Source: Planctomycetota bacterium
GTDB lineage: Bacteria; Planctomycetota; B15-G4
Length of the DNA stretch: 56,408 bases
Direction of reading: 5' to 3'
Assembly: GCA_029259745.1 (NCBI GenBank)
Contig: JAJDEO010000057.1
Span: forward strand, 1-56,408
Part shown: one piece after another, positions 1 to 8,734 of the stretch
Position numbering within the stretch: the stretch's first letter is position 1
How the letters are laid out: every line of letters starts with the position of its first letter
Translations under genes and position numbers: made by a program
Notes under the pieces: generated by a model
What the model was told of the DNA's origin: nothing
Databases searched by the model: none
Seen by the model: only the letters and a program-made list of their open reading frames with translations

Positions 1-18
1 CCCCCCACGACGAATGCG

Positions 19-1986
19 TCAGGGTGTGTCGCCGCGAACGGCATTGCTTCCCGCAACTCCGTGGATCGCGCCATCGTCCTTGACCCAGCACTGGGCGAAG
101 AGCGCGACGCTCTCCGTCACGTGGGCCGGCATCGTGAACGACATCGACATCCCGCCGGTTGCGTCCGTCTGGAACGGGATGAGGAACCCGCTGGGCGCCG
201 TGATGGCGGGAACCAGCGTGCCGCCCTTGAACGGAATGTCCGCTTGTGCGAAGCCGAGTGCGAACACGCCCAGGGCATCGGCGCGCGCGCCGCTGAGCAC
301 GAAGGCGCCGTCGGTGTCGGGGAGCAGACTTCCCTCGCCCGTCAGGCGCGGCGTGCCGTCGCTGCCCGCCAAGCCCGACCCGATGTCGAGCCATGCTCGG
401 ATGAACACGTGGTCGGGCAGTTCGCTGCCCACGCTTGTGTTGTCGCGGATGATCTCGGCGAGTGTCCGCGACTCGATCAGCGCGAGGAAGTTCGGCGGAA
501 GCGACGTCTCGTACCAGAAGCGATCGCCGTCACGCAGGCGCGTGAACTGATCCGTGAGCACGGTGTGTGCGAGCTCACCGACAAGGGCTCCGGGGACGTG
601 CTCCTCGGCAAGCATGCCGACCCACAGATCGATGTCGTCGGGCGATGTGTAAACCGAGGCGAGGCGTGCCTGCACGTCTGCGTCGGGCGACACGTCGGCG
701 AACGTCGCGGCGGGTGCGAGTCCGAAGTCGATGCGCGTCTGGTTGTACGATGCCAGGCCGTGATCGCGTCCGCGCTGGATGTTCAACGACGCGAGGTCGA
801 AGCCACCCGATCCGGGCGGTCCGAAGAGGAAGTTGCGTACGTCGTCGACGACGTGATTGTCGATCGCCTGAGGACGCTGCATGGCGAGGCCGCGCAGCAA
901 CGGCGCGATGCCGTGCGCGACGATCTCCTGCGGATCGAAGAACGCGTCTTGCAAGGCGATGTGACCCGCGGCGATCGGCTCCATGTCCGGCTGCAGGCGT
1001 AGAAGCGTCGACGACAGCATCGTGTGACCGAAGCGGTAGCAGCCGGTCGAGAAGGCGTTCGCGATCGACGGATTCGTGTCGGATTGCCAACCCGCGTAGG
1101 GCGGGAAGGCATTGGCGCCGAGGACGCGCGGCAAGAACTCCTCGTAGGTGATCTGTTGCATCTCGGCGCCGACCAGCGCGCGTGCGACGTCGTAGTGGAA
1201 CTCGGCCGGAAGACCGAGCGCGGCGAGTTCGTCGACGAGCCGGTTGTGTTCGCGCACGAACAGCGTGTGCATCGCCGTGAGGCCGTTCTGTTCATTCGCG
1301 CGGACGTCACCGGCGAGGAAGAAACTCGAATCGGAGGACGGGGCGTTGGGCAGTCCGTCGACGTTGAAGGGCAGCAGGTCGCCGGCGCTCGTCTTGAGGC
1401 GTCCGTCGGGCAGGCGCAGCGCGGCCGCGCGCACATCGTCGGATCCGTAGACGTTCGACGCGTCGATGAAGGCCGTGATGTTGTTCATCTGCTGACGCAC
1501 CGGCGAGCTGCCGACGAGCGTCCAGATGGAGCGTTGGAGTCCGATGGTACTGCCGGGCAGGAACCAGAGATCGTCGAGCGGGACCGCGATGTCGAAGTGC
1601 TCGGTCGGTGTCGCGAGGTCGGTGAGGTCGATGTCGTGATCGACGAACTGTCCCCACTGCCAGACGAAGTCCGACACGGGTGAAGCGCTGCGCTCATCGG
1701 CACTCTGCGCGGCGAGGGCGTTGCTGACGGCGCGTGCACTTGCGCGGTCGGCGCCTGCGGGAGACGACTCACCGTCGGCGTAGGCGACGGAGGTCAAGCG
1801 CAGGAGCGGTGAGTCGCTGCTGCCCCAGTCGGGGTTGAGCAGGTTGTTGCCCGTACCGTCGATCGTGCGGAAGGCGAGCGGCGGGTGGCCGTCGTCCTGA
1901 GGTGGCGTCGCGAAGGCGCTCGTGACGGCGAGCGCGAACGCAGCGGTTCGCGTGACGAGATGCACAACGCTCGTGGTCGTTGACAT
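19..1986 (-). CDS. Secreted animal-type haem peroxidase with C-terminal tail domain
   Basis: Predicted 655-residue exported haem peroxidase of the animal peroxidase superfamily (An_peroxidase), which oxidises organic substrates or halides with H2O2. A signal peptide covers about residues 1-26. The distal-side motif WGQFVDHDI gives His117, REHNR lies at 245-249, the proximal-side motif YRFGHTML gives His321, and the family motif NIQRGRDHGL follows further on. Residues 541-655 form a separate beta-rich tail that aligns well with the C-terminus of the beta-helix protein at 23338-25368, so it is probably a surface or sorting module and not part of catalysis. The frame stays open upstream to 3051, but that part is antisense to the nitroreductase gene. 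I start at the ATG directly before the signal peptide. It is divergent from the nitroreductase gene across a 420-bp region holding a long palindrome. The physiological substrate is unknown. Confidence 0.9.
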   Translation of the reverse strand: MSTTTSVVHLVTRTAAFALAVTSAFATPPQDDGHPPLAFRTIDGTGNNLLNPDWGSSDSPLLRLTSVAYADGESSPAGADRASARAVSNALAAQSADERSASPVSDFVWQWGQFVDHDIDLTDLATPTEHFDIAVPLDDLWFLPGSTIGLQRSIWTLVGSSPVRQQMNNITAFIDASNVYGSDDVRAAALRLPDGRLKTSAGDLLPFNVDGLPNAPSSDSSFFLAGDVRANEQNGLTAMHTLFVREHNRLVDELAALGLPAEFHYDVARALVGAEMQQITYEEFLPRVLGANAFPPYAGWQSDTNPSIANAFSTGCYRFGHTMLSSTLLRLQPDMEPIAAGHIALQDAFFDPQEIVAHGIAPLLRGLAMQRPQAIDNHVVDDVRNFLFGPPGSGGFDLASLNIQRGRDHGLASYNQTRIDFGLAPAATFADVSPDADVQARLASVYTSPDDIDLWVGMLAEEHVPGALVGELAHTVLTDQFTRLRDGDRFWYETSLPPNFLALIESRTLAEIIRDNTSVGSELPDHVFIRAWLDIGSGLAGSDGTPRLTGEGSLLPDTDGAFVLSGARADALGVFALGFAQADIPFKGGTLVPAITAPSGFLIPFQTDATGGMSMSFTMPAHVTESVALFAQCWVKDDGAIHGVAGSNAVRGDTP

Positions 1987-2406
1987 GGGATGGTCTCTCC
2001 GGCTCCGCGCGCCGGGAACCGAAGACGTCACGGAGACTGTGTCGGTGTGGGGGTCGCTTAGCAGCCTGTTGAAGAACTGCTCCGAGTGCGCCGTGCGTGA
2101 CCGAGCGTGTCTGCGCGAGTGTGGGACCGCAGGCGAATCGGTGGATTCGTCGAGGCTCCCGCGCTCGCACAGGCGCACTCGGGTGCGTGCGGCGTGCCGG
2201 ATGAGTTTTTCAACGGGCTGTTGGGCCCTCTTTCTCGCAGCCTTTGCTCGGCTGGCTGAGTTGAAGCTACCACTCGTTGCGCGGAGCGGTGGGATCACTT
2301 CAAACATGTGGAGGGCTGATTCATTTCGATGTGTGTGTCGCGATCGCGCATTCTGTATTTTGTCACGCGCAGCCGACGCCGTCCGTGCGTCGCGTAGGCT
2401 GTCGCG
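1987..2406. other. 420-bp divergent intergenic region
   Basis: The region lies between the starts of the haem peroxidase and nitroreductase genes, so it must hold promoters for both, but I see no convincing -35/-10 pair. Its middle is a long imperfect palindrome (2059-2223, listed separately). The rest, 2224-2406, is less GC-rich than the flanking genes and shows no coding frame I believe. Confidence 0.6.
2059..2223. repeat. 165-bp snapback palindrome, MITE-like
   Basis: Terminal arms of about 21 nt (2059-2079 and 2203-2223) are inverted copies matching at about 16-17 positions, sharing the core CAGCC(T/C)GTTGAA. The symmetry continues inward to a central hairpin CGAATC-GGTG-GATTCG centred at 2141.5, almost exactly the midpoint of the element. 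It is non-coding. The 36 nt at 2055-2090 recur with 4 mismatches at 35432-35467. The shape fits a miniature inverted-repeat element or the remains of insertion-sequence ends. It could also be transcribed as a long hairpin RNA. Confidence 0.7.
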
Positions 2407-4101
2407 ATGTCCTTCTTCCGCCGTCGCCCCAAGCCTTCTGTTCCCGACCGCTCCGACGTCAGCGATGTCGACGTCGCGCTCGCCTACCACAAGCAGAGCA
2501 AGCACGACTTCCATCGCTTCGCCGCGTCGATGGGCTTTCTCGACTGGGACAGTCAACCCGACCCGTTCCGCCGCTACGAAGGCGCGCCACAACGTGCTCT
2601 CGACCTCGCGGCGGTCGACGCAGAGCAGACGACGCGCTTCGACGAAGTCTTCGCAGCCGGCGCGGTTGCTCCGCGCTCGCTCGACGCGGCGGCGCTCTCG
2701 CACTTCCTCTTCCATGCGCTGGCCCTGTCGGCTGGCAAGCGTGTGGAGGACAGCTCGTGGTCTCTGCGCGTCAACCCGAGCAGCGGCAATCTGCACCCGA
2801 CGGAAGGTTGGTTGATCCTTCCGCCGCGTTGGGACGAGCGCGACGGCTCCGATCCCGCGGCACTCTGGCACTACGCGCCGTACACGCACGCGCTCGAGCA
2901 GCGCGCCACGTTGCGCGACGCGTGGGCCGAGGCGCTCTTCGACTCGCTGCCCGACGGCGCGTTCCTCGTTGCGCTGTCGAGCATCGCGTGGCGCGAGGGG
3001 TGGAAGTACGGCGAGCGGGCCTATCGCTACGTGAACCACGATGTCGGGCACGCGCTCGGTGCGCTGCGCTATGCCGCGGCGCTGTGCGGCTGGACGCTGT
3101 CGCGCGTGCCGAGCGTGGGGACGGAACGACTGGCGCAGCTGCTCGGACTCGACCTCGAGAACGAAAGCCCCGAAGCCGAGATGCCCGACCTCCTCGCTGT
3201 CGTGCGTCCCGTCGGCGCACCGACGTTACCGCCCGGTTGGACGCCGCCGGCGGGCGTCGCGCTCGACGCGCTGCGGGGTTCGCCGAACGTGCTGAGCTCG
3301 GAGCACCACGAATGGCCAGTGCTCGCCGCAATGGAGACCCTGTGTCGCGATCCGGGCAGTGCCAGCGACGCACCGCAGGCCGCCGAAGCAATGCTCGCGC
3401 CGATCGTCCACGCGCCTGTCCGCCCGCCGCACGCCACGCAGATCATCCGCGGGCGGCGCAGCGCGGTGTCGATGGATCGCACCACGCGCCTGTCCGCGGC
3501 CGCTTTCTACCGCATGCTCGCGGCGACACACCCGGCGCTTTCGCCCGCGCCCTTCGACGCGCTCGCGGCACCGGCACGCGTGCACTTGTTCCTCTTCGTG
3601 CACCGCGTCGATGACGTCATCCCCGGCCTCTATCTTCTCACGCGCGACGAGTCCGGCGGCGCACGCCTGCGCGACGCGATGGACGCACCCTTCGTCTACA
3701 CGACGCCGCCGGGGTGTCCCGCCGAGCTCCCGCTGGTGCTGCTCCACGAGGACGACGCGCGCAACGCCGCGGCGCGCGTGAGCTGCGGCCAGGACATCGC
3801 GGCCGACGGCGCCTTCTCGCTCGGCATGCTCGCCGAACTCGAGCCGACCCTGCGCGCCGAGGGCCCGAGCGCCTACCCGCGCCTCTACTGGGAGACGGGC
3901 CTCATCGGTCAGGTGTTGTATCTCCAGGCCCACGCCGCAGGAGTTTCGGCAACGGGTATCGGCTGCTTCTTCGACAACCCGGTGCACGCACTCGCCGGCC
4001 TCACCGACGCGCGCTTCCAGAGCCTCTACCACTTCACGGTCGGCGGCGCAGTCCCCGACGGTCGCATCGTCGACGAGCCGCCGTACGCACACCTGGGCTG
4101 A
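2407..4101 (+). CDS. SagB/ThcOx-type nitroreductase-family protein, two-domain
   Basis: 564 residues with two nitroreductase-like (FMN-binding fold) halves. The N-terminal half has the family segments FAASMGFLDW, QPDPFRRY and RVNPSSGNLHPTE. The C-terminal half has IIRGRRSAVSMD and ends with a SagB-like section including GIGCFFDNPVH. Relatives are flavin oxidoreductases; SagB proper oxidises azolines in thiazole/oxazole-modified peptides. No cyclodehydratase, precursor peptide or protease gene is adjacent, so a peptide-modification role has no support here and the substrate is unknown. I use the first ATG in the frame; there is no clear Shine-Dalgarno. It converges on the next gene with 13 bp between the stop codons. 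Confidence 0.85.
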   Translation: MSFFRRRPKPSVPDRSDVSDVDVALAYHKQSKHDFHRFAASMGFLDWDSQPDPFRRYEGAPQRALDLAAVDAEQTTRFDEVFAAGAVAPRSLDAAALSHFLFHALALSAGKRVEDSSWSLRVNPSSGNLHPTEGWLILPPRWDERDGSDPAALWHYAPYTHALEQRATLRDAWAEALFDSLPDGAFLVALSSIAWREGWKYGERAYRYVNHDVGHALGALRYAAALCGWTLSRVPSVGTERLAQLLGLDLENESPEAEMPDLLAVVRPVGAPTLPPGWTPPAGVALDALRGSPNVLSSEHHEWPVLAAMETLCRDPGSASDAPQAAEAMLAPIVHAPVRPPHATQIIRGRRSAVSMDRTTRLSAAAFYRMLAATHPALSPAPFDALAAPARVHLFLFVHRVDDVIPGLYLLTRDESGGARLRDAMDAPFVYTTPPGCPAELPLVLLHEDDARNAAARVSCGQDIAADGAFSLGMLAELEPTLRAEGPSAYPRLYWETGLIGQVLYLQAHAAGVSATGIGCFFDNPVHALAGLTDARFQSLYHFTVGGAVPDGRIVDEPPYAHLG

Positions 4102-4114
4102 GCACGCGCGCGGA

Positions 4115-4855
4115 TCAGATCGCTTTGCGACAGACGTAGACGGTGTTCGTGTCGTCGAGCTCGAGGTGCGGGTTGAAGAAGTCGATCGCGTGGGCGTCGA
4201 CGCGCGCGAAGGCCTCGGACAGCGTGCTCGTGAACACGTCGTCGGGCGGCTCGAACGACCAGAGGGCGAAGACGCCGCCGGGACGCAGGTGCGCGACGAG
4301 ACGGCGCAGGCCGGCCGGCGCGTAGAAGTCGGCGTGACTGCCGTGGAGCATGCCGTTGGGTGAGTGATCGATGTCGAGCAGGACGGCGTCGAACGTGCGC
4401 CCCGGCGTCTCGTCATCGAAGCCGACGTCACCGTCGCGCGCGCAAGCGAAGAAATCGGCCTGCCGCAGCCGGCAGCGCGCATCGCCGGTGAGTTTCGCGC
4501 CGAGCGGGACGAGCCCGCGTTCGTGCCACGCGATCACCTCGGCGAGCGACTCGATGACGAGCAGGGAGCCGACCGTCGGGTCGTCGAGCGCCGTCGCCGC
4601 CGTGCAACCGAGTCCGAGTCCGCCGACCACGACGTCCCGAGCGCGACCGCCGTCACCGTTCTCGTTCAGCGCTGCGAGGCCCAACTCCGCGAGCGCCATC
4701 TCCGAGCGGTTCACGAGGCTCGACATCAGGAACTGTCCGCCCAGGCGCACCTCGTAGATCTCGGCGTTGTCCATCGAGGGCACGCGCCGTCGCCGCAGGA
4801 TCAGCTCGCCATACGGCGTCTCGGCGAAATCCAGCTCTTTGTAGTTGAGACTCAC
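4115..4855 (-). CDS. Spermidine-synthase-like protein (SAM-fold)
   Basis: 246 residues with the fold of polyamine aminopropyltransferases and related class I methyltransferases. A short N-terminal strand region (YGELILRRRRV) precedes the Rossmann nucleotide-binding loop VVGGLGLGCTAA. A second motif, AVLLDIDHSPNG, sits where the catalytic acidic segment of spermidine synthases lies. The frame is open to 5065, but that would run antisense over the PII gene. I start at GTG 4855, which has GGAG 9 nt upstream and gives MSLNYKELDF. Many proteins annotated as spermidine synthase on this basis act on unknown substrates, so the enzymatic call is open. Confidence 0.75.
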   Translation of the reverse strand: MSLNYKELDFAETPYGELILRRRRVPSMDNAEIYEVRLGGQFLMSSLVNRSEMALAELGLAALNENGDGGRARDVVVGGLGLGCTAATALDDPTVGSLLVIESLAEVIAWHERGLVPLGAKLTGDARCRLRQADFFACARDGDVGFDDETPGRTFDAVLLDIDHSPNGMLHGSHADFYAPAGLRRLVAHLRPGGVFALWSFEPPDDVFTSTLSEAFARVDAHAIDFFNPHLELDDTNTVYVCRKAI

Positions 4856-4985
4856 GCGACGGCTCTCCGAGACGAGCGCGCCGCGGATCTGCAGCGTGCC
4901 CGAGGGCGGGAAGGTACCACGAGCGCCGCGGCGCGCCGGAGTCAGCAGCGTGACCGACGGCGCGCGCCTTCCGTACGATGCGCGC

Positions 4986-5321
4986 ATGGACACCGCTCCC
5001 GTTCCCGATCCCGCCGCCGGCGCGCGCATCGTCGCCGTCGTGCGACCGATCCGCCTCGACGACACCCTCGCCGCCCTGCGCGACGTCGGCCTGCTCGACG
5101 TGCTGATCGAGAGCGTGCGCGGCTACGGCCGCCAGAAGTCGCACCTGCACTTCTACGAGCAGGGTGCCTGGGACGCCGGGTTCCTGCCGAAGGTCCGGCT
5201 CGAGTTCTTCGCGCCCGCCGAGCGCGTCGACGCGGCCGTCGAGGCCGTCTGCCGTGGCGCGGGCACGGGCCGCATCGGCGACGGGAAGATCTTCGTCCAC
5301 GCCGTCGACGCGCCGGCATGA
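4986..5321 (+). CDS. PII-family (GlnB/GlnK-like) signal protein, atypical T-loop
   Basis: 111-residue PII-like trimeric signalling protein. It has the family core: RPIRLDD near the N-terminus, GYGRQKSHLHFYEQG leading into the T-loop, FLPKVRLEF after it, and TGRIGDGKIFV for nucleotide binding. Aligned with E. coli GlnB, the uridylylated Tyr51 corresponds to Trp, and the C-terminal tail after the IGDGKIF strand is short, so control by GlnD-type uridylylation looks lost. The start at ATG 4986 gives a normal length. The stop overlaps the ATG of the XdhC gene (ATGA), so the two are probably translationally coupled, and a role near molybdenum-enzyme maturation is possible instead of, or alongside, nitrogen control. 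Confidence 0.85.
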   Translation: MDTAPVPDPAAGARIVAVVRPIRLDDTLAALRDVGLLDVLIESVRGYGRQKSHLHFYEQGAWDAGFLPKVRLEFFAPAERVDAAVEAVCRGAGTGRIGDGKIFVHAVDAPA

Positions 5322-6148
5322 ACGACACCGACGACATCTGGGAGGCCGTCGTCGCGGCGCGCCGCTCGGGGAAAGCCGCGGCGTTGGCGACGATCGTGTC
5401 GACGCTCGGGTCGACGCCGGGCAAAGATCCGATGAAGATGCTCGTGCTGAGCGACGGCACGATCGTCGGGTCGGTGGGTGGCGGGTGTCTCGAGGCGGAG
5501 GTCTGGGACCACGCCAAGACGGTCATGGTGACGCTGCGCCCGACGACGGTGCGCTTCTCGCTCACCGAGAAGGACTACCCGGACAGCGGCCTCATCTGCG
5601 GAGGTCAGGTGGAGGTGTTCATCGAACCCGTGACATTGCCCGTGCTGCACATCTTCGGCGCCGGACACGTCGGCGCTGCGGCGGCGCGCCTCGCCGCGAC
5701 GGTCGGCCTGCGCGTCAACGTCTACGACGACCGGGCCGACTTCCTCGGCGAGGACGTCCTGCCCGACCCGATCGGCCGTCACCCGGGCGAGTTCGAGGAC
5801 ACCGCCACGGGCGCCGTCAGCGGCGACTTCGACCTCGTCATCATCGTCACCCGCGGTCACCACGACGACGAGCGCGTGCTGCGCGCAATCGCCGCGACGG
5901 GCCGCCAGCCGCGTTTCCTGGGCATGATCGGCAGCAAGGCCAAGCACGCCGTGCTGACGCGCCGGCTGCGCGAGGACGACATCGACGAGGCCTTCGTGCG
6001 CTCCATCGTCACGCCGGTGGGCCTCTCGATCGGCGCCCGCACGGCGCCGGAGATCGCCGTCTCGATCGTCGCCCAGCTCGTCGCGATCGTCCGCGGAGCG
6101 CCCGAAACGGCACAGAACGAGCCCACGAGGCCGGAATCGGCGTCGTAG
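5318..6148 (+). CDS. XdhC-family molybdenum hydroxylase maturation protein
   Basis: 276 residues of the XdhC/CoxI type. These proteins bind molybdenum cofactor and help sulfurate and insert it into xanthine-dehydrogenase-like enzymes. The N-terminal XdhC domain shows STLGSTPGKDPMKML and SVGGGCLEAEVW. The C-terminal Rossmann part shows HIFGAGHVGAAAARLA and a later GMIGSKAKH segment. The start ATG overlaps the stop of the PII gene. No molybdenum hydroxylase structural gene lies in the window; the molybdenum oxidoreductase at 43-46 kb belongs to the DMSO-reductase family, which XdhC is not known to serve. The client enzyme is therefore elsewhere or unknown. Confidence 0.88.
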   Translation: MNDTDDIWEAVVAARRSGKAAALATIVSTLGSTPGKDPMKMLVLSDGTIVGSVGGGCLEAEVWDHAKTVMVTLRPTTVRFSLTEKDYPDSGLICGGQVEVFIEPVTLPVLHIFGAGHVGAAAARLAATVGLRVNVYDDRADFLGEDVLPDPIGRHPGEFEDTATGAVSGDFDLVIIVTRGHHDDERVLRAIAATGRQPRFLGMIGSKAKHAVLTRRLREDDIDEAFVRSIVTPVGLSIGARTAPEIAVSIVAQLVAIVRGAPETAQNEPTRPESAS

Positions 6149-6172
6149 CTGCGTGTTGACACCCCTGCCAGC

Positions 6173-6202
6173 TTGACCCTTCTGCGACGCCGTCAGTAAC
6201 CT
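6173..6202 (+). promoter_or_regulatory. Possible sigma-70 promoter
   Basis: TTGACC and TAACCT are separated by 18 nt, about 82 nt before the proposed start of the TPR gene, in the short gap after the XdhC gene. Spacing and sequence are acceptable, but this is a single match by eye in GC-rich DNA. Confidence 0.3.
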
Positions 6203-6284
6203 CTCTCCCCCTTGTGGATACAGGACGGAGTCGCGGCCCTCCCGCCGCATGCCCGCCCTTCTCCTCGCGTCGGAGCCCGTTCGC

Positions 6285-7382
6285 GTGAACACCCTTGCCC
6301 GCCTTCTCCTCGCCGCGTCGCTGACGACCGGTCTTCTTCGCGCCGACGACATCGTGCTCGTCGACGGCAACACGATCGACGGAGTGTCGATCCAGAGCGA
6401 GACGATCACGGAGATCAAGTACCGCAAGTCGGGCGGCCGCGGCGGTGTGCAGTCGGTGCCGTCGTCGGACGTGCGCACGGTGACCTACAGCTCCACGAAC
6501 GCCGACTACCGCGAGGGGCTCAAGCTGCTGCTCGCCGGTGACACGCTCGAAGGTGCCGGCCTGCTCGCCGGTGCCGCGTCCGACACGGGCAACCGTCTGG
6601 AGAACCACCACCGCGCCACGGGCCTCGTGACGGCCGCCGACGCCCTGATCGGCTATGGCGACATGGAGTCGGCCTTGGGTCTCTACAACGAGCTCCTGCA
6701 CGACTACAAGGACACGCGCCACCAGCCGCGCGCGCTCCTCGGTCGCGCCCGCGCCGACCTCGCGCTCGGCAACCACGATGCCGCGATCGGCGGCTTCCAG
6801 CAGCTCAAGGACAACGCCACCTCGCTTGGCTACGGCCAGCAGTGGGAGATGGAAGCGACGTTCTTCGAGCTGTTCGCACGCCAGGTCAAGGGTGGCGGCG
6901 ACATCGGTGCCATTCGCGACGGCTACGCCGATCTCAAGGCCAAGGCCGAGAGTGCCGGCTTCGCGGCGATCGCGACGAAGTGCGGCCTGCAGCTCGGGCG
7001 CCTGAACCTCGCGGCCAAGGATTACAACCGCGCGCTGCCGGCCTTCAACGACATCATCGCCGAGCGCCTCGACACCGACCGGGCCGTGGCCGCCGGCGCC
7101 TACCTCGGTCGCGGAAGCTGTCTCTTCGCACTCGCCGACAAGACGCGTTCGTCGGGCAACGCCGAGGGTGCCAAGGACGACTTCAAGGCCGCCCTGCTCG
7201 ACTTCCTGCGCGTCCACACGCACTACGCCGACGTGCAAGAGGTCCAGGCCGAGGCGATCTACTGGGCGAACCAGTGCTTCGAGAACATCGGTGGCTCCGA
7301 GAACGACTACCACGCCGCTGTACTCAAGGCGCGTCTCAAGGGCAAATACCCGCGCTCCCCGTGGGCTGCGCGCGTCGACTGA
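6285..7382 (+). CDS. Exported TPR-like protein
   Basis: 365 residues. A signal peptide (about residues 1-20, NTLARLLLAASLTTG) is followed by a short beta domain beginning DDIVLVDGNTIDG. Helical tetratricopeptide-like repeats follow over the rest, with characteristic segments such as ALGLYNELLHDYKDT and RALPAFNDIIAERL. Such proteins act as scaffolds in the periplasm. I choose GTG 6285, which has GGAG 9 nt upstream, over ATG 6249, which lacks a ribosome site and would put 12 residues before the signal peptide. It is followed after 12 bp by the acyltransferase gene, probably in one transcript. Specific function unknown. Confidence 0.8.
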   Translation: MNTLARLLLAASLTTGLLRADDIVLVDGNTIDGVSIQSETITEIKYRKSGGRGGVQSVPSSDVRTVTYSSTNADYREGLKLLLAGDTLEGAGLLAGAASDTGNRLENHHRATGLVTAADALIGYGDMESALGLYNELLHDYKDTRHQPRALLGRARADLALGNHDAAIGGFQQLKDNATSLGYGQQWEMEATFFELFARQVKGGGDIGAIRDGYADLKAKAESAGFAAIATKCGLQLGRLNLAAKDYNRALPAFNDIIAERLDTDRAVAAGAYLGRGSCLFALADKTRSSGNAEGAKDDFKAALLDFLRVHTHYADVQEVQAEAIYWANQCFENIGGSENDYHAAVLKARLKGKYPRSPWAARVD

Positions 7383-7394
7383 TGGCGCCCGCTC

Positions 7395-8057
7395 GTGGCG
7401 CGTGAGGCAGCTCTCAAGCCGATCGGTCGGCTGAACACCGGACTGCACGAGATCGTGACGGGGTCCGTCCGCACGATGCTCCGGACGGTGTTTCGGCTTT
7501 CCATCGCCGACACGCGTCCGCTGCCGCCCGGTCCCGTGATCGTCGCAGCGAATCACCGCTCGTTCCTCGACCCGATGGTCGTGGGCTCGACGCTCACGCG
7601 GCGCGTGTTCTTCATCATGGCGCGTCAGCACTACGAGAGGCCGGTCTTCCGACACCTCTATCGCCTCGAGCGCTGCATCCCCGTCGAGCACGAGGCCGAC
7701 AACCGCGGCGCGCTGCGGGCCGGCAAGTCGATCCTCGACGCAGGTCGCGTGCTCGGGATCTTCCCCGAGGGACACATCACGCGTGACGGGCGTCTCGCGC
7801 ATGCCCAGCCCGGAACGGCCTGGCTCGCGCAGAAGACGGGCGCGCCCGTGATCCCGCTCTACATCGGCGGCACGCGTGAGGCGCTGCAGTCGGGAGCACT
7901 CCATCGCATTCGCGCCGTGAAGGTGACGATGAAGATGGGCGCGCCGATCGATCCCAAGTCATTCGCGTCCACTCGCGCTGGTCAGGAGGACATCACGCAC
8001 GCCGTGATGTCGGCGATCGCCGAGCTCGGCGGTGAGGTGTATCCGCCAGCGCCTTGA
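7395..8057 (+). CDS. plsC: 1-acyl-sn-glycerol-3-phosphate acyltransferase (PlsC-like)
   Basis: 220-residue member of the PlsC acyltransferase family, which transfers a fatty acyl chain to lysophosphatidic acid at the inner membrane. The catalytic NHX4D motif is NHRSFLD at residues 53-59 and the substrate-binding FPEG motif is at 123-126. A third conserved block, VIPLYIGGTREAL, follows. The start is GTG; a nearby ATG at 7382 is in another frame and stops after seven codons. The gap to the TPR gene is 12 bp. Related acyltransferases act on ornithine or other lysolipids, so the acceptor is not certain. Confidence 0.88.
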   Translation: MAREAALKPIGRLNTGLHEIVTGSVRTMLRTVFRLSIADTRPLPPGPVIVAANHRSFLDPMVVGSTLTRRVFFIMARQHYERPVFRHLYRLERCIPVEHEADNRGALRAGKSILDAGRVLGIFPEGHITRDGRLAHAQPGTAWLAQKTGAPVIPLYIGGTREALQSGALHRIRAVKVTMKMGAPIDPKSFASTRAGQEDITHAVMSAIAELGGEVYPPAP

Positions 8058-8197
8058 CGGCCACGGAACGTTCGACACGTTCGACGAAACGTCCGCGCGA
8101 TCCGACCGTCGATCCAGACGGGGACGTGACTTCGGCAGCGCCGGGGCATCATCACCGCGCACGCTGTCGGCGTTGCGACGGGGAAGGGAGGGGAGAG

Positions 8198-8692
8198 ATG
8201 TTGGCAGAGGTGTGCATGGATGTGGAGTTGCGCCGACGGCTCGTGGGTCTTGCGAAGCGGCTCGTCGGAGACGCGACGGAGGCTGAAGATGTCGTGCAAG
8301 ACGTGTTGATGCGAGCGTCCTCGCGAGGTGACCAGCTGCGCGACGTGCAGCGACGGGACGCGTGGTTGTTGCGTATCTGTCGGCACGCGGCGATCGACCA
8401 CGTGCGCTCGCGGCGCGTGCGGCGGGCCGTGTGGTTGCCGATGTCGGCCGAGGCGTTCGAGCGCGCCGCCTCGATGACGGCGCCAGGAGCGACGGCGCGC
8501 GCCGAGGCCGTGCGCGAGGTGCCGATTCGCGAAACGCTGCCGGCGCACCAGCGGCTGCTCGTCGACCTGCACTACGCCCAGGGTTTGGGCCAGCGGTCGC
8601 TCTGTCGCATGAGCGGACTGTCAGCGTGCGCGTTGCGCGTGCGTCTGCACCGGGCGCGTGGGTTGCTCATCGAATCGGTGGCACGGCGGTGA
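8198..8692 (+). CDS. ECF-type sigma-70 RNA polymerase sigma factor
   Basis: 164 residues with region 2 (EDVVQDVLMRASS, then RDAWLLRICRHAAIDHVRS) and region 4 (LPAHQRLLVDLHYAQGL, then a helix-turn-helix ending in VRLHRARGLL). These are the core-binding/-10 and -35 recognising parts of extracytoplasmic-function sigma factors. I start at ATG 8198 because it follows a strong purine-rich ribosome site (GGAGGGGAG). The frame extends to 8054, but that part is low-complexity and lacks a ribosome site. No anti-sigma gene is adjacent. The next gene on the same strand is the sugar transferase, a possible target, 288 bp downstream. Confidence 0.85.
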   Translation: MLAEVCMDVELRRRLVGLAKRLVGDATEAEDVVQDVLMRASSRGDQLRDVQRRDAWLLRICRHAAIDHVRSRRVRRAVWLPMSAEAFERAASMTAPGATARAEAVREVPIRETLPAHQRLLVDLHYAQGLGQRSLCRMSGLSACALRVRLHRARGLLIESVARR

Positions 8693-8734
8693 CGGTTGTC
8701 GGATGGGCGTCAGCGACTCGGATCGGCACACATC

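Noticed and set aside
1987..3051. Upstream extension of the haem peroxidase frame to 3051
   Set aside because: It runs antisense through the nitroreductase gene and the palindrome, is arginine-rich, and a clear signal peptide starts at 1986.
2407..4101. RiPP (thiazole/oxazole peptide) biosynthesis cluster suggested by the SagB-type gene
   Set aside because: No cyclodehydratase, leader peptide or protease gene nearby; two-domain nitroreductase relatives of this kind are common outside such clusters.
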